From Apostichopus japonicus (Eukaryota > Echinodermata > Holothuroidea > Aspidochirotida > Stichopodidae), in contig NC_092582.1 of NCBI RefSeq assembly GCF_037975245.1, positions 22,094,577 through 22,158,576 on the forward strand: a DNA stretch of 64,000 nucleotides. The letters run 5' to 3'. Of this stretch, positions 1-13,400 are shown piece by piece (positions within the stretch are counted from its first letter, which is position 1; every line of letters begins with the position of its first letter). The notes beneath the pieces were generated by a model. That model saw nothing but the letters and a program-made list of their open reading frames with translations, made no database searches and had not been told where the DNA came from. Position numbers and translations under genes: made by a program.

Positions 1-96
1 AGAAGCCTATCCCCTACCCAACTCAATAAGACTGGTAGGAACTTATCCCCTATCCCACTCAATAAGACTGGTAGAAGCCTATCCCCTACCCAACTC
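1..96. repeat. 36-bp tandem repeat, 2.7 copies, cut by the window start
   Basis: Unit begins AGAAGCCTATCCCCTACCC and ends AATAAGACTGGT. It repeats at 37 and 73 with a few substitutions. Confidence 0.9.
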
Positions 97-3000
97 TTTC
101 CCTATAACTCTTCATTTCCCATTAGCTAGAATAAGGACCTTTTGTTTAATCCATCCCAAAGCAATTACAATTTAGTAGTTTTACTGTTGTACAACATTTG
201 GCCCAATCAAAATAGCTCGTTTTATACCCAGACAATGATTCCATCTCCAAATCTCTGTAAAAAAAGGTTCTGCTACTTGCAGGTACAATATCCACCAATC
301 AAAAGCCTGTAAACTGGACAAATCTGAAGTACTTACTTGGAATAGAAATAACACATATCCATACGATAACAGATAGTTTACAAAACTCCATTACTCAGGG
401 TAAATAATTCATGATTTTATCAAGTGCTGTTAAATGGCAAACTTGATCTTGCTGTAGCTTTATATTCCATTTAAAAGCTCCTACAATTCGACGACAAACA
501 CATCCGGCCTGAAGGATACAACAAAAGAAATGTTTTTTGTTTTTTTTGTTTTTTTCCTTCAATTTTTGCTTTCCAAATTTTTCTCTCCAAAGTGCAGCTT
601 GCTTGACCGATATTGAGAGTGCAGAAACAATGAGCAATTAAATCACTTGTGAAATTCACACGGTCCAAAAAAAATTAATTCTGTTTTATAGCATCCTGCT
701 CCTGAAGAAATTAAGGTACAGAGTTTATCTGGAGGACAATAGCAGCACCTGATGTGTCCTCCCTCCAGTAGAGGGGGTTGATGAGTGACTAAACCACAGA
801 CAGGATTTCAAACTCAACTGATAAAAGTATAATCCTCTTTATTTTAAACCACTGGTAAGGACAACAAGACACTGCTGTTCTGATTCGGCTTTCCCACATC
901 AGGTTCATGTATTGATTCGAGCTGTTATGGTCTCATGCACAAACCCAATGCCAGAGTATTTGCTTAACGCCTGTACCAACACAAAGGCGCCCGATGCTTA
1001 ACTGTGAACAGTCAGTTTGCATGGGACTGAAAGGCTCGAAGCAAACAGGGGTTGGGAGGGGAGAAGGAGAAGAGCAAATATATGCTCTCTCTCCATTTGG
1101 ATTGGCGGGAGGGAGCAATTTGGCATGGACTCTATGTTTTTGGCATGATAAACAATGTGACATAACAAAACAATATTCTAACAGAGTTGAACTTGCAAGC
1201 AAGTGCAGTGAAGCCAGGTTAACAGGTGCTGGACAGTACTATTGTTTCGTTCATGACAATGGGCAGGGAAACCGTAAATTTACCCTTTGGGTCAAGTTTT
1301 AAATGATCTTCGTTGGGTCAGATGTGCTATCAATTGGGTCATTTGTCAAGATCCCATCATCCCCCATCCGATGGATGCAAGTTAACACACAGTATCTGAT
1401 TACTCTCCCAAATTATGCTGAGATTATATGCAAGGGGCGAAATAGTTTTAGAGAATTGATTAGCAATAATTGCTCGACAATTCTTGGAAATAGCAATTAG
1501 CATTAGCAGGTACTGCATCTTTTGCTAATCAAAAGTAATATTGATTAGCAACTGGCAATTCTTGGGTAGCAAATTGCTATGCGAACCCAGTTATTTCGTC
1601 CCTTGATATGTGAAGATATTAAAACATCACTGCAGTGAACATTGGACTAAAGATGAAAGCCATCAAGAAAAGACAAATTTTCTATGACCAAATCGTTCGA
1701 TTGAACAGCACAGCCTCAGTAAAGTGCACAGATGATTGCCATTAAGTATCACATAACTTGACCATACGGTAATTTCAGTACACTGGTGGGCACAAAAGTT
1801 AATGCCGGTCACAGAGAAATTTTGTTCCCAATCCACAAGCCACAGCACTCAAGGCAGTTCCTACTTTCATGGGGAAATACATGTTCTTAATATCTGCATT
1901 GTTCATCTGTTCTGTTACGTACATCCTATGGCAAGTAGAACTCCCCAGAAGTATGTATACTTCATGGTTTTCCTTTCTGTAATTCTGTGAATTTTCATTG
2001 TCACATTGTCGATTTATTCGGCGAAAGACACTGCTTAGTTATAAGGTCTTGCAAGTCGTATTGATAGGGGATTGATCATTGAAGACCATCTTGAAGGTCA
2101 CACACTTCTTCCCCCCCCCCCCCCCCCCCCCCGTGCTTTAGTACACTCCATGCAAATTTTATGGACATGTAGTTTCATGCCTCTTACTCCCAAATCCCAA
2201 TGAAACACTTATTATTTATTGCAAGAGTTCTATATGTCTTTTTAAAGCCTGTGAAGTACTTCATCAGGTTTACTAAGCCCAATAAATCCATTCAGCAACT
2301 TAATCATGGTTACATCACATACAACCAAGTGTACTAATACCACAGAACTTAGTTAAATTCAGTTAAATTGACTGTTTGATAATAAGCTGATTGTGTCCAT
2401 ACATAGCTATATAGATACACTGCTGGACTATTTATGGAGTTAATTGCATGCTTACCTCACAACAGACTTAATCCATGAACTGATAAACATTTAAACAGGC
2501 TTATTCCCATCAGCTGATCAAACTTACTTCGAGAGACCCTCATCGACACGATGGAATCCGAGTCCCATCAGAGAAGGTGATTGACGTGAGAGAGCGGTAA
2601 ATATTGACTGAGACACCAAATTAACCCACGGACCCCCCATCGGAGTGCTCGGCTCTTTGTCTTTGGTTCACAGTGTAAATAAAACTATAGAGTGTTACTC
2701 ATAATTAATTGTAACTAGATTCAAATTAATCAACCATAAAAAACAGAAGTGAACCCAACTGTCTTCTTTAGCTAAATGTTTGTGATAAACAAATCCCCAT
2801 CCACTTCCCCCTCCACCCCCCCCCCCCCCCCGGCTTCTTCCACAAAGTTTGTGAGATATCATAGTTTTAAGGTCATGTCATGGCACTAACACGATGCCAA
2901 TTTGTGATGTCATACTGTCAAAACGAGATTAAAATGATCCCTCTCTCTATATTTTCAGTTTCAGGTTTGGTTCAAGGCGAACACGAACAGTGATCACATA

Positions 3001-6000
3001 CTGAAAAATTACGCCAGCAAGAGGCCATATTCGTGACTTCAATATGCTAGATTCAGCCTATTGCACAATCTGTCACTACCTCAGGAAGTACACAATGTAA
3101 CACATAAAAAATACAACCGTTCAATGTTCAAGCGGATGCGGTTTCATGATGTCATATTTAGACTTGACAAAGTCTTCGGTATTGTGTGTGAAGGGGACAC
3201 ATCAATACTGCAATATTGCGATGGAAGAAATGGAAAGAAGATTTTTTTCACCAAGAGAAGATTTTCACCAAATGGAAGAAGATTTTTTCTTAGAGGTTAT
3301 TTCTATGTTAACGATGACAGTTTCGTTTGCTTCTCCTTTCATTAAGACAGTCCATCAACTGTTCCTTTCCACCAACTAAATATTCATACATGAAGCTGAT
3401 ACATAACTTCCAAACCTGTGGGATGCCCTATAACTACACAGATAAAATAACACACTTTGACACGGGCTGCTTATCTAGGTAATGGGACTTAAACAATTCC
3501 TGCTTATCTTGAGTCAATAAGCCAATCAAAACAGAGAATTCATAGAATTAAACATTTTTACAACAGACTGTAAGACACAATAACAGATCTACATTTTAGG
3601 TGTCGCATGTCAACAAACCTGGGTCAAATTAAATGACCTCCAAATGTAATCATTCCACAAACAGATTAGCTTTTTTTTTTCTAAGATTGGTGAGGATAAG
3701 AAAGTTAAAAGGAGACACAAAACCCCAACCATCATTATTTATCTACGTGATAGAGATAACTGTCATAAACAACTTCCACGAACAGGTAATTAAAAAAAAC
3801 CTTTTCTATATCACAGATTTAATGATCCTCCCAACACAATACAGAAGACTTGATCAAGTCTAAATATGACATACAGTAACTGAGCCACATGTGCTTCAGC
3901 TATTGTTTTTTACACTTCTCTGTATTTATTACTACATTTTTTTTTCTGTAATGGAAGTGGCTTCTCGGAATGCTGAATCAAAATACTGACGCTCTTGACA
4001 AAGAAGGCAGCGTTTTCAGAGTCAACCTTGTCAACATTCGACCTTGAAATATGAAATATAATATGAAATAGTTTTCTTGAAAATAAGGAAAACTATAAAA
4101 GAGAAAGTATTTAAGACTTTTGGATCCTAGTGACACTGTGACATGACACATTTACATAATGACAGCTCTTAGACATCTTTTCTAAACTAGGATATCTCCC
4201 AAACAGAGCAAGATTTCCCCTTTAACTGTGTGTGTGGGGGAGTTGTTCTTCATAAAGATCTCTGTCACAGTTCTGTTCTCTGTCACGGTTGGGTTTGTGT
4301 TCTGCTTAAACACATACACACATTATGTAACAGACATAAAATACTTCCTGTCCTTTTGGTTTAACCACACTTGGGGGAGATATTTTGGTAAGACTAATGC
4401 AACAAGTTCTTACTTAAAACCATAAAACCAGGCTTCGCTGAATGAAATGAAAATTTTTTCGACCAAACCAGGAAACATCCCCAGTAATGTCTCCTTATTT
4501 CTTTTTTGCCCAATAGTGTCATAACACCACTGGTTCTTCTGAATATTGTCGAATGTCACAAAATATGGTTATTGCTCCCAAATTGACACTAAAAATCCGG
4601 CAAGTGACAACTGTGGAACAGTGGTGTGGGAAATGAAGAATGGGAGCAAAAATCTGGAGGATGTGTTGACAAAAATGATCAGATTTTGGGAACATGATAT
4701 TTTTTCATCCATCCCATACTAAGTAGCCATCACCCGTGCAAGAATGAGGTTAAAAATTGAATGCTTCAAAATATTTGGACCACATATTAAAATGGGATGG
4801 TTTGATGCTCCTCTCTCTACCCCCCCCCCCCCCCGCCCCCAACCACACCCCCACTCCCTCTTACACCCAATCCCATACATAGGATGCCAGATGAGCCACA
4901 GCATGACTTCTTAACGCTTGGGTGAACACTGAGCTCAAATTTATGTAAACGATAAGAATGTTGAGTAGCACTCTATGCGATCATGTATCAATACACGCAG
5001 TTAAGGCAAAAAATATACAGCTTCAGTGAAAATTTGTTTTCTATTTCAGCGATTTTTTTCAAAATTTTTTGTTTTTAAAACAGCCTTCAAACAGAAGGGA
5101 ACAGAACGAATTTGTTTACCAATTGCTAAGATACCAAGAAAACACAAGAGCAAGTTTGTTTAAGACACCATCTGTACACTGTAGGGGGTAAGAATTATGA
5201 CACAGGTTAGTGTGAAATATTACTGTTATTGCCTGCATTGCAAACTGACAACCCTTATAATAGGTAAACACCACAGAAACCACAGAGAAAAACATCGGGA
5301 GTGGTCATTTCCAAGTTCAGAATCTTACACTAAACTATATACAATGTTTGTTTAATGATTTAGCAAAATTGTACAATTAAGGCCTAGCTAATGATCTTTC
5401 CATGGTGAACCAATGTTAGGCTGGATCCTTTGTTTATTAATAATTAACACTTTTTTATTCATTTATTCTTTTTAAATATGACTATGCACTGTATGTTCTA
5501 TACCATGAGATTATACCAGGAACTAGCTTGTAATTGGGTTAGCATATTTGCTCATTCTATAATAATGAATCATGTGTTCTTCACTATGCAAGACTCTGAA
5601 TAACTATGCAATGTTTGCACTAAAGAACCACACCACTATACCATGATACTGTGATCTAGCTTATTCTCTCTCATAAGCATGTCAGCTTATTGTTTACCTG
5701 ATAATAATCATAATTAACCCTACATGATAATACTATTCATCAATCACTTTTATGTCTTCCTAGACGATAAAGTATACATAATTTACCCTTCATCAGCTAA
5801 TCTTGGGGTCACAGAGAAACCACCTATATTTGAATGTCCACCCCCCCCCCATGTATACAAATCTTGCTTACTGCAGATGACGCTAATTTCCTCACACTGT
5901 TTCAGTTACTTTCTGCACAGGCTTTGTGATCCATATATAACTGTCAATCATCATTAACAGAGTTTATCTTTGCAATGTAATATTTCCTGGTACACAACGA

Positions 6001-6419
6001 CACAAGCAAACCCCACAGAAAGTATTTTGATGGATCAATGCGTACACAGCATAATGTTAAACACAACATTTTAAAGTTGATGTACCTTGGGTTAGCCTTA
6101 TTGAGGATTAAAACAAAAATTTCCTCACATGTATGCTTTTACCTTCCTCTATACAATTTCCCGAACAGCTTGATAACATTTTCTTGATAGCAGTTTGAAA
6201 ATCTTGGGGTTCAGAAGGTTGTCATATTGGCGAAGCCGTCAAACCTCAGAGGTTTAAATCAACTTTAAAGGTCACTTAGCATATGTCCTAAAATATGCTA
6301 GGGATTCATATATAGTGGTCACCCATGCAAAAACTTCAACACCCATTTTTTTGCATCACTTTGTTAGCATTCTTCCTCACTACAACATTTCATTGTTTAG
6401 TTGGTCACCTTATAATGTC
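97..6419. other. Non-coding, repeat-containing; no exon recognised
   Basis: This should hold intron or further exons of the LamG/EGF gene, but no laminin G or EGF motif was found on the minus strand. It contains poly-C runs (about 2108, 2818, 4821, 5840), a cluster of AGCAATT/AATTGCT words (1450-1580), and a segment at 4090-4280 resembling 42835-43020. Confidence 0.6.
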
Positions 6420-6725
6420 TAGAATAATAACAAAAATAATAATTATAATAATAATCAGCTGTTATCTTTACGATGCTTAAGCGACAGGTGGGAGAAACCC
6501 GCAAGGGCTAATGGATTACAACTTACACATGGGGTGGCTTCCAATTCAACATTTTATTTCAAATTTGGAATATTTTCAATTTCAGATGGGAAAACCATAG
6601 ATTGCTCTTGGATGAAAAACCCACCATACTATGACCGGGTCAGGTTTTGAACCCGGAACCTCCCGATTGCTAAGATTCCAAATGCCACCGCCTTTATCCA
6701 CTGGGCCATAGCACCAGTTATCGTA
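6420..6725 (-). mobile_element. tRNA-derived SINE
   Basis: On the minus strand it starts near 6725 with TGGCCCAGTGGATAA (A box) and GGTTCAAAACC (B box). A body of about 200 bases follows, with a 3' tail of TTATTATTATAATTATTATT. It lies downstream of the last visible LamG/EGF exon. Confidence 0.75.
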
Positions 6726-7168
6726 ATGAGCTTGATAGGTCAGAATCTCCAGTCAAATACTTTCAGAAACTTTAGCATGCAATAATATGGGAACGACGTT
6801 GATGATTTTTTGTTTTCTTATATCAAATGTAACACACTCCTCTGAGATTGATTCTGTAGTCCCTTAAAGCTCTACTTTGCAACGGAGAGGTATTTTATTG
6901 TCGTCGCTGTGACCAAATCACACAATATACACACACACGGATACCCCTCAGTCTAACTAAGCTTTGTAAGATAGTATACCCATTCAGCTACTATTAATTA
7001 GCAAAAAAGTTAAAATATTTTAACTCAATTCAGAAAACAATTTCATTAATATAAAATAATATAAAATGTGTTTGTTTGCACATCTACCTGAACAGCAGCA
7101 TATCTTCCTGGTGTCTGGTGTAATGAACTTCACCAGCTGACCCAGTTTTCATTTAAGTACATTCTTAC

Positions 7169-7404
7169 CTTTGTTATATTCTTCTGTACACAAGCAGGTA
7201 TAGTCCCTGATTCCATCCTGACATGTAGCACCGTTCAGGCAAGGGTCTGGATCACAATTGTCGATGTTCAGACAGCTTAGAGGCGACACCCTCTCCAACG
7301 CAAACCCATCCGCGCAGGTACATTGGAAATTGCACGACTGCGAGGGCGCTGCACACAGAGGTTCACAGACTTCGGATGGCTGACACCCACTATGGGAGAC
7401 ATTC
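7169..7404 (-). CDS. LamG/EGF gene coding exon 8: two EGF-like domains
   Basis: It encodes a first cysteine-rich module (CQPSEVCEPLC...CNFQCTCADGF) and a second, more canonical EGF (NCDPDPCLNGATC...YTCLC). The exon stops in phase 1 at AAAG|gtaaga, before the sixth cysteine of EGF 2. That cysteine must come from a further exon. Read-through would terminate after seven more codons. Confidence 0.88.
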
Positions 7405-10400
7405 CTGTTGAGGGTAAAACAAAAACAAACGGGAAAAATTTCAAGTGAGTTCTTCTCAGAATAAAACGCATCATGGAACATATAAAACAGACAAGATATA
7501 CCTTACATAAAGCCATACAACTCCCAAAAGTGAGTTTGCAAAAAAAATTCTGAGAGATTTTGCCAGACTTTAAAATATATCTTTAAGGTTTTGGAGCACT
7601 TGGACAGTGATCGATGTAAGTTATTATTTTTTTTAATTTAGTCCATATTCCAAATCCACAGTCCTAGTTAACTTTGAATGCATTCTGAGGATTGGAAACT
7701 GGACAGGGGGTGGGGGAGGATCATGGCTCATTCCTCATGGAAGATTCTGGGCCCTGGACCTGAAAGTTTGCGGACTGCTGATATTGAGAATAAGAATACC
7801 AGAAACCAAGCCAGACTGAAATTGGATTTTTTAATGATACTGAATAACAAAGTCTGGAAGGACCACATGCATAAGTCTAAGAAATCTCCATAGTTATTCT
7901 CAAACCTCTGTCTGATTCTGAAATTTGGTGAGCAGAGAGAGTACAATAGTTGTGTGTAGACAGGTAGAACAAGAAAGCTCCACCCATAGAATAATATTCT
8001 GCTTTCAAGAATAATTGATGATGAAGATTTTAATTTTTTCCCGTTCCCTTACGGAGAAATGAATTCTGTGATACAAAGCAATATTTAATATTTAAATGAA
8101 TTTACAATGTCACAAGTTGACCATCGAATCCTCCTTTGTGTTTCATATGCAATATTCAACTTGACAATTGTCTTCCATAACGTACCCTAGGTGTGCAATC
8201 CTCTCAAGCGATAGAAAAGGGAATAATTTTGTTTTTGTTTTCTAAATGTAGTGACTGATCGCTCATATTTAAAAAAGTATGATGCTTGGCTAGCCTAATC
8301 AAACGATCAATGGACTTCAGGGAATCGAAATAAAAAAAAAACACACAAGATTTGCCCGTACTTATCAAGCAACATCCAATTTTGAACATTCATTCTGTAT
8401 TTCATGAACAGAAATTTTGCACAACAAAAAGCATTGAAAACATAAAAGAACTGTTGGTCAAGAAGTAGTAGAATGTAATGTTTTTAATTTTTCTCATCAC
8501 TCTTTCCGCTCATCTCACCTCTAATTTTATTGTATCTAATTTTGCTCTACTCATTGGTTACATCATCTAACTTTAAATGTCTGTCCATTTGTGTCTCTTA
8601 ATGTGTTCTTAATTATTTTGTTTCAGTTAGCCACTGAAGAAAGATCTTGCTAGGATCGAACCGTCAGTAACTTTTACATATTTACCTACACAGGCTTTTT
8701 GCAGTATATAAGCAGTTTGATAACAATTTTTTTTCTCTCTCTTTGGTTTTCATTTTTGACAGGTTGACAGGCCACTAAAAGATTCAGGAAGTCGGCTGTT
8801 GTCTGTAACATTATCACAAAAGCAAAGATTAGTCCTGTTTGTAATGTTAAGCATCATTGAACATCATTGAAAACCAGGGATCGATCTCCGAGTTCTATTT
8901 AGAACATAAACGGTAGACAGACAAAGCTTGTCTTTGCCGAGACCGGTTTATCCCTACCTTTCATCCTTGATCTGATTGTCAAAGTTAATGGCCTGAGGAG
9001 GTTCCGGCGAGATGCTGTAACTGATAAACCGGAGATCTTCGTAGCAACCTCTGAGGGACCGACGAGAGGCGGTCGGGATGGAGGATGGAAGCCGCTCGGG
9101 GTCGTTGATACCGCCTATAAATAGCTCGAGGGCGTTCAGTGAGAGTGCAGCTCCAGCTGGAAGAGGAGAAGAAGAAAATATGACTTAGAAATGCAATTTT
9201 TTTTTAACCCGGGATGCACGCACCCCTTTGAGTGAGGACTCCAGGAGGTGCAAATCCTATAGGAATAAACAAGTAATGCAAGTGGTAAAGTGGGGGGGGG
9301 GGGTCGTTTTGATCAATTCATAAGAGGTGTGAGTAGTGGGGAAAAGGTTAAGACACACTGATGGAGAATAAGTACCCATATTACCACAACATGGATACAT
9401 AACGTTCACTGGATTGGGCAGAAAATATGAAATGCAAATGATGTTAAATGAATATGTAACAGCAGATAATCAGAATGACTTACTTACACATGACATCTAT
9501 CTAACAACACAGTTGGTTTTGCATTTGAGTCACAACGCCCCCCCCCGACCACAACTCCACTCCCCCATGGCACAATGTTATTTTGTAGCATCAGTGTGCC
9601 AACAGACATTTATAACATTTATAACAAACAGGTCTGCTAAATTTGAATGCAAACATCAAATGCTTAGCTTAACAGTGGGCCCTATATTATAACTGCACAA
9701 AAGAATGTATCCAGGCCTATCCTCATTTACATAAAAGAATTGGGGTAGAAGGGTACCATTCTCATTTTAGCCCCCGCCCCCCCCAAAAAAAAATAGCACT
9801 TATATTCCAAGAGTGAATCAGAGCTGGAGGTTTTCATTAGAATTAAACTAATGAGATGCAACTATCTGCTTTGAATACATGATAACTGTCAATCTCTATT
9901 TTGCGTATTCAAGCCTAATTATGAATGTGAATATAGCTCTTTGTGCAACTTTTTTTCATGTTGGCTCAAAAGGTTTTCTTCCACTGAACAAGATGATCCT
10001 TCTTCAAGAAATCTCACAAATAATAATTCACTTGATTATCTTTCCCGTATTTATACTTACGATAGACAACTTTGGCGAGTTCGAGGCCAGTTTCATCTTG
10101 TAATATCGCTGTACGGCCTTCACGGCTTACTCTGACATACTGCCAGTTACCATCACTAAAGTCTGACGAAGTCGTCGAGGCAAAGACTCCAGCCCCACTG
10201 TCCTGAAATCGGCAACATCATGAAAAAACTTGATTATTGATGGCAATTCGCAGGCTCTATTAAACTTTCAAAAATTAGTATGTTAACAACTTAAGAAAGC
10301 CAAATTTTAGAACATCTTTTAAAGAGAACATGTTACATTTGTGAGCAATTTATGAGCAAACAAGCATTTATTATTTTCACCTCTTCCAAAGGCTTTACGA

Positions 10401-13400
10401 TAGTTTACACCATCAGCAAAACCATGCAAAATACAGAAAAATAATGGAATACTGTGAAAATAATTTATACCCTCCAGAGCCTATCGTATAACCGTATTGG
10501 TCATTACCTACACTTTGTTTTCTCTTCTGGCCTGCTATGTTATGTTGGGTTCCATGTATCGCATTCAACACTGATATTAAAGTAGATACTCCGGCCGGCT
10601 ATGATGGCTAGCCTATTATTGAACCAGTGGCCAGTTACTAAATCTCATATTTAATTTTAGGATTGTATGGACTTTTATTTTAGAATAATGCAAGTACTTC
10701 ATATGGGTACTGTGTAATGGACCTGCTATCACGACTGTTGCCATTTCCTTGCTATAAGGATTTTATTGGTTATGGTGTGACTATCTTTAGTAGAGATAGT
10801 TTACCCCCCGTGGTCTAATGATTGGTTACATTCACATATAACCTTCAAAGATTTAAAGAGATACACAGAGCAGACCTAAATATTTGTATCTTTCTATATA
10901 ATGACACAGCTCAGTTAGGACAGCCTGTACACACTCACTTAAAAAAAAAATACGTGTTACAAAATTAGTTTTCAAACATCAAAGAATTGCACAGGATGCA
11001 CACAGAAATTGCCAACCTCCCCCTTTTTCTTCATCTTTTGTTCTTTTCATTTAGTGGCCCTGTATTGACCACCCCCCCCCCCCCCGGCAAGCACATAGGA
11101 TGTGTTGGCATGTCAGACTGATACTCCTGATTACACCAATCCAAATGTACTTTGACTGTTTAATACAAAGAATGGAATCAAGCAGTTAAAATAGTGTTTT
11201 TTTACCCTTGTGTTCAGGCCGAGCACCAAGCTACCTTCGTTCATGTACAGCAGGAGATAAGCAGGATCACCCAGGTAGAAGACTAGCCCGCTGGATGCCC
11301 TGAAGAATGGAGGAAATTACAACCAAATGAGTACAGAGTGACAAATATGATATTAACAATACTCAATTGTCAGAACTAGATGTCTTAACCACGTTTTAAG
11401 CGACATAGTTTATATTTTATTCATATCTCATTGTATAGGTCCAACAATGCAGTTGGGACAACTTTCTAATGCCAGTCTACCACTCCATAGGGCAGTTGCA
11501 TGTCACACATCAAAACACTTGTGACAGCAGGAAGAGCAGGAACAGTTCCATGACAGGAATAGTACAGTGACATCAGGAACAGTTCTAAATCTTTACATAA
11601 TGGAAACAGAATGTTCATACTGCTCCTACAAGTGAGTAGCACTTTGAAGCCAGAGGTGGAGGAGCCATGGGGTACAGGAGAGGTACATGTGCCCTTTTGT
11701 TGAAAAACATTCAAATACTGAAATTTGTGGTATGGGGATGAACGAAAGGATCCATTTTGCTGCAAAGTTTTTAGTTAACTTTGTGGTTTGCCCTTCCCCC
11801 ACCCAAACCCCCACCCCCCTGGCCAAATCCAAGTCATATGACTCACTGCCCATCAATGTTTGTTCCTATCCAGATTGAACCTACATCCACCGCCCACTTC
11901 AAGCGTGACATGATACTTACTGTAGATTAGAAATTGTCCTAACTATGATAATCTCAATGTGCTTTTTATCTCTTCCATATATACCAAATACAGTCAGCCT
12001 ACCCTCACAAACAAAGCAAGAGATACTATTACTGGGACCACAGCTTCAACATACCTTTACGGTATTAAATTTCACAAAAGATCGTTGGTTCCAATCCCAT
12101 TCTAGTCATAGATTATTCTTTTCCCAGTATTAAATTTCATAGATTGACAAACTGAGTAGATAACACATGCATGCTACCTCAATTTGCATACAAATTGATT
12201 CCAGCAGATTATAAAACAGGTCTTCCTTTTTTTCTCTTTCCTTTTGTGAAAGCAAAATATTCTGTCAACAATTTACTTAATTTCAAAGCATTTTGTAAAT
12301 TCTTTGCCACCATTATATATCTTAACTATGACTTCACCAACCAAAAGTTAGGATAAATAGCATACCTTGGCAATCACTATTGTAGAAGAAACATTCCCTG
12401 CAATAATAACAGTTGCAGCGAAGAATGGATCCAACAATCTGAAAAGTGTTTTGTCATTTCAACACTTTACAGAAAACTGAAATTAAACATGTGCCAGGGA
12501 TGTCAGGATGACAAATCTTAGTTAATTCTATGTAATAAATTATAGAGGCAACTGTAACCAATCATGTATGGTAACTGTAAAGTGGGGGCGGGGGGAGGGG
12601 GGGTGAGGAGTGGGGAGGTGGAGCCTGTGTCAGTTTATCAGGCTTTAGACATGGTTGAGCTAGAGTGCTTTTACTGTGGAGACAGGTAAGCGAGTATTAA
12701 AGCAAAATATCTCGTAATCGATTGATATATATACCATGACATCCACCGTGACGTCAGGATTTTACACAAGGCCGGAAGAGGCAAGGAAGGATTGATAGCA
12801 CAAAATACTGCTTTTAAATGATGGTAATAAATAACTGACTGATTCTGGTCAAACAAGTGATGAATACATTGACCCATATTGTCATCGGTTTCAGTGTTGT
12901 TTTCTTGTAAGCTGTTCAGATAATTGTGATACAAGAGAATAAAGTACAGAGGGAAGTAACTTTCCTACTGATTAAAAACTTCTACTAAACCGAACCAAGA
13001 ATTGAGCTCGTCTTTATTACCTTGACTGATCACACACACTATTTATAGAATCAGCTTTGAATGATTGAAACAAGTTGAGATTAGCCTTTTGTGATGCTGA
13101 TTTTTGTCAGACGTAACATCCTCCTAAATGAACATTTAATTTACCTATAGTTACTAATTAAAATATGAAGTGGATGTCATAATACCTGGTCCTGAACTTG
13201 ATACTAATGATGGACCTATTATCAGGAATGAAGGTATGGTCCACACTGAAAAAGGCATCGCTTGATTGTATGGTGATTTTTGTCAGACTTTACATCGTCC
13301 TCAATGAATATTAATTTAGTATAGTTACTAATTACGATATGAAGTGGATGTCATAATACCTGGTCCTGAACTTGATACTAATGATGGACCTAGTACCAGG

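Noticed and set aside
994-1302. 102-codon plus frame
   Set aside because: No domain, no signal or splice support, and low-complexity glycine-rich parts; within the range expected by chance.
3061-3345. 94-codon plus frame
   Set aside because: Composition is AT-driven (Phe, Arg, Lys), with an internal AGAAGATTTTTTTC-type repeat and no recognisable motif.
6590-6725. tRNA gene on the minus strand
   Set aside because: A and B boxes are present, but no cloverleaf or acceptor stem forms and an unrelated body with an ATT tail follows. It is a SINE.
7088-7136. Exon-like segment just after LamG/EGF exon 8 with a fitting phase
   Set aside because: It would need an intron of only about 32 nt and lacks the missing EGF cysteine.
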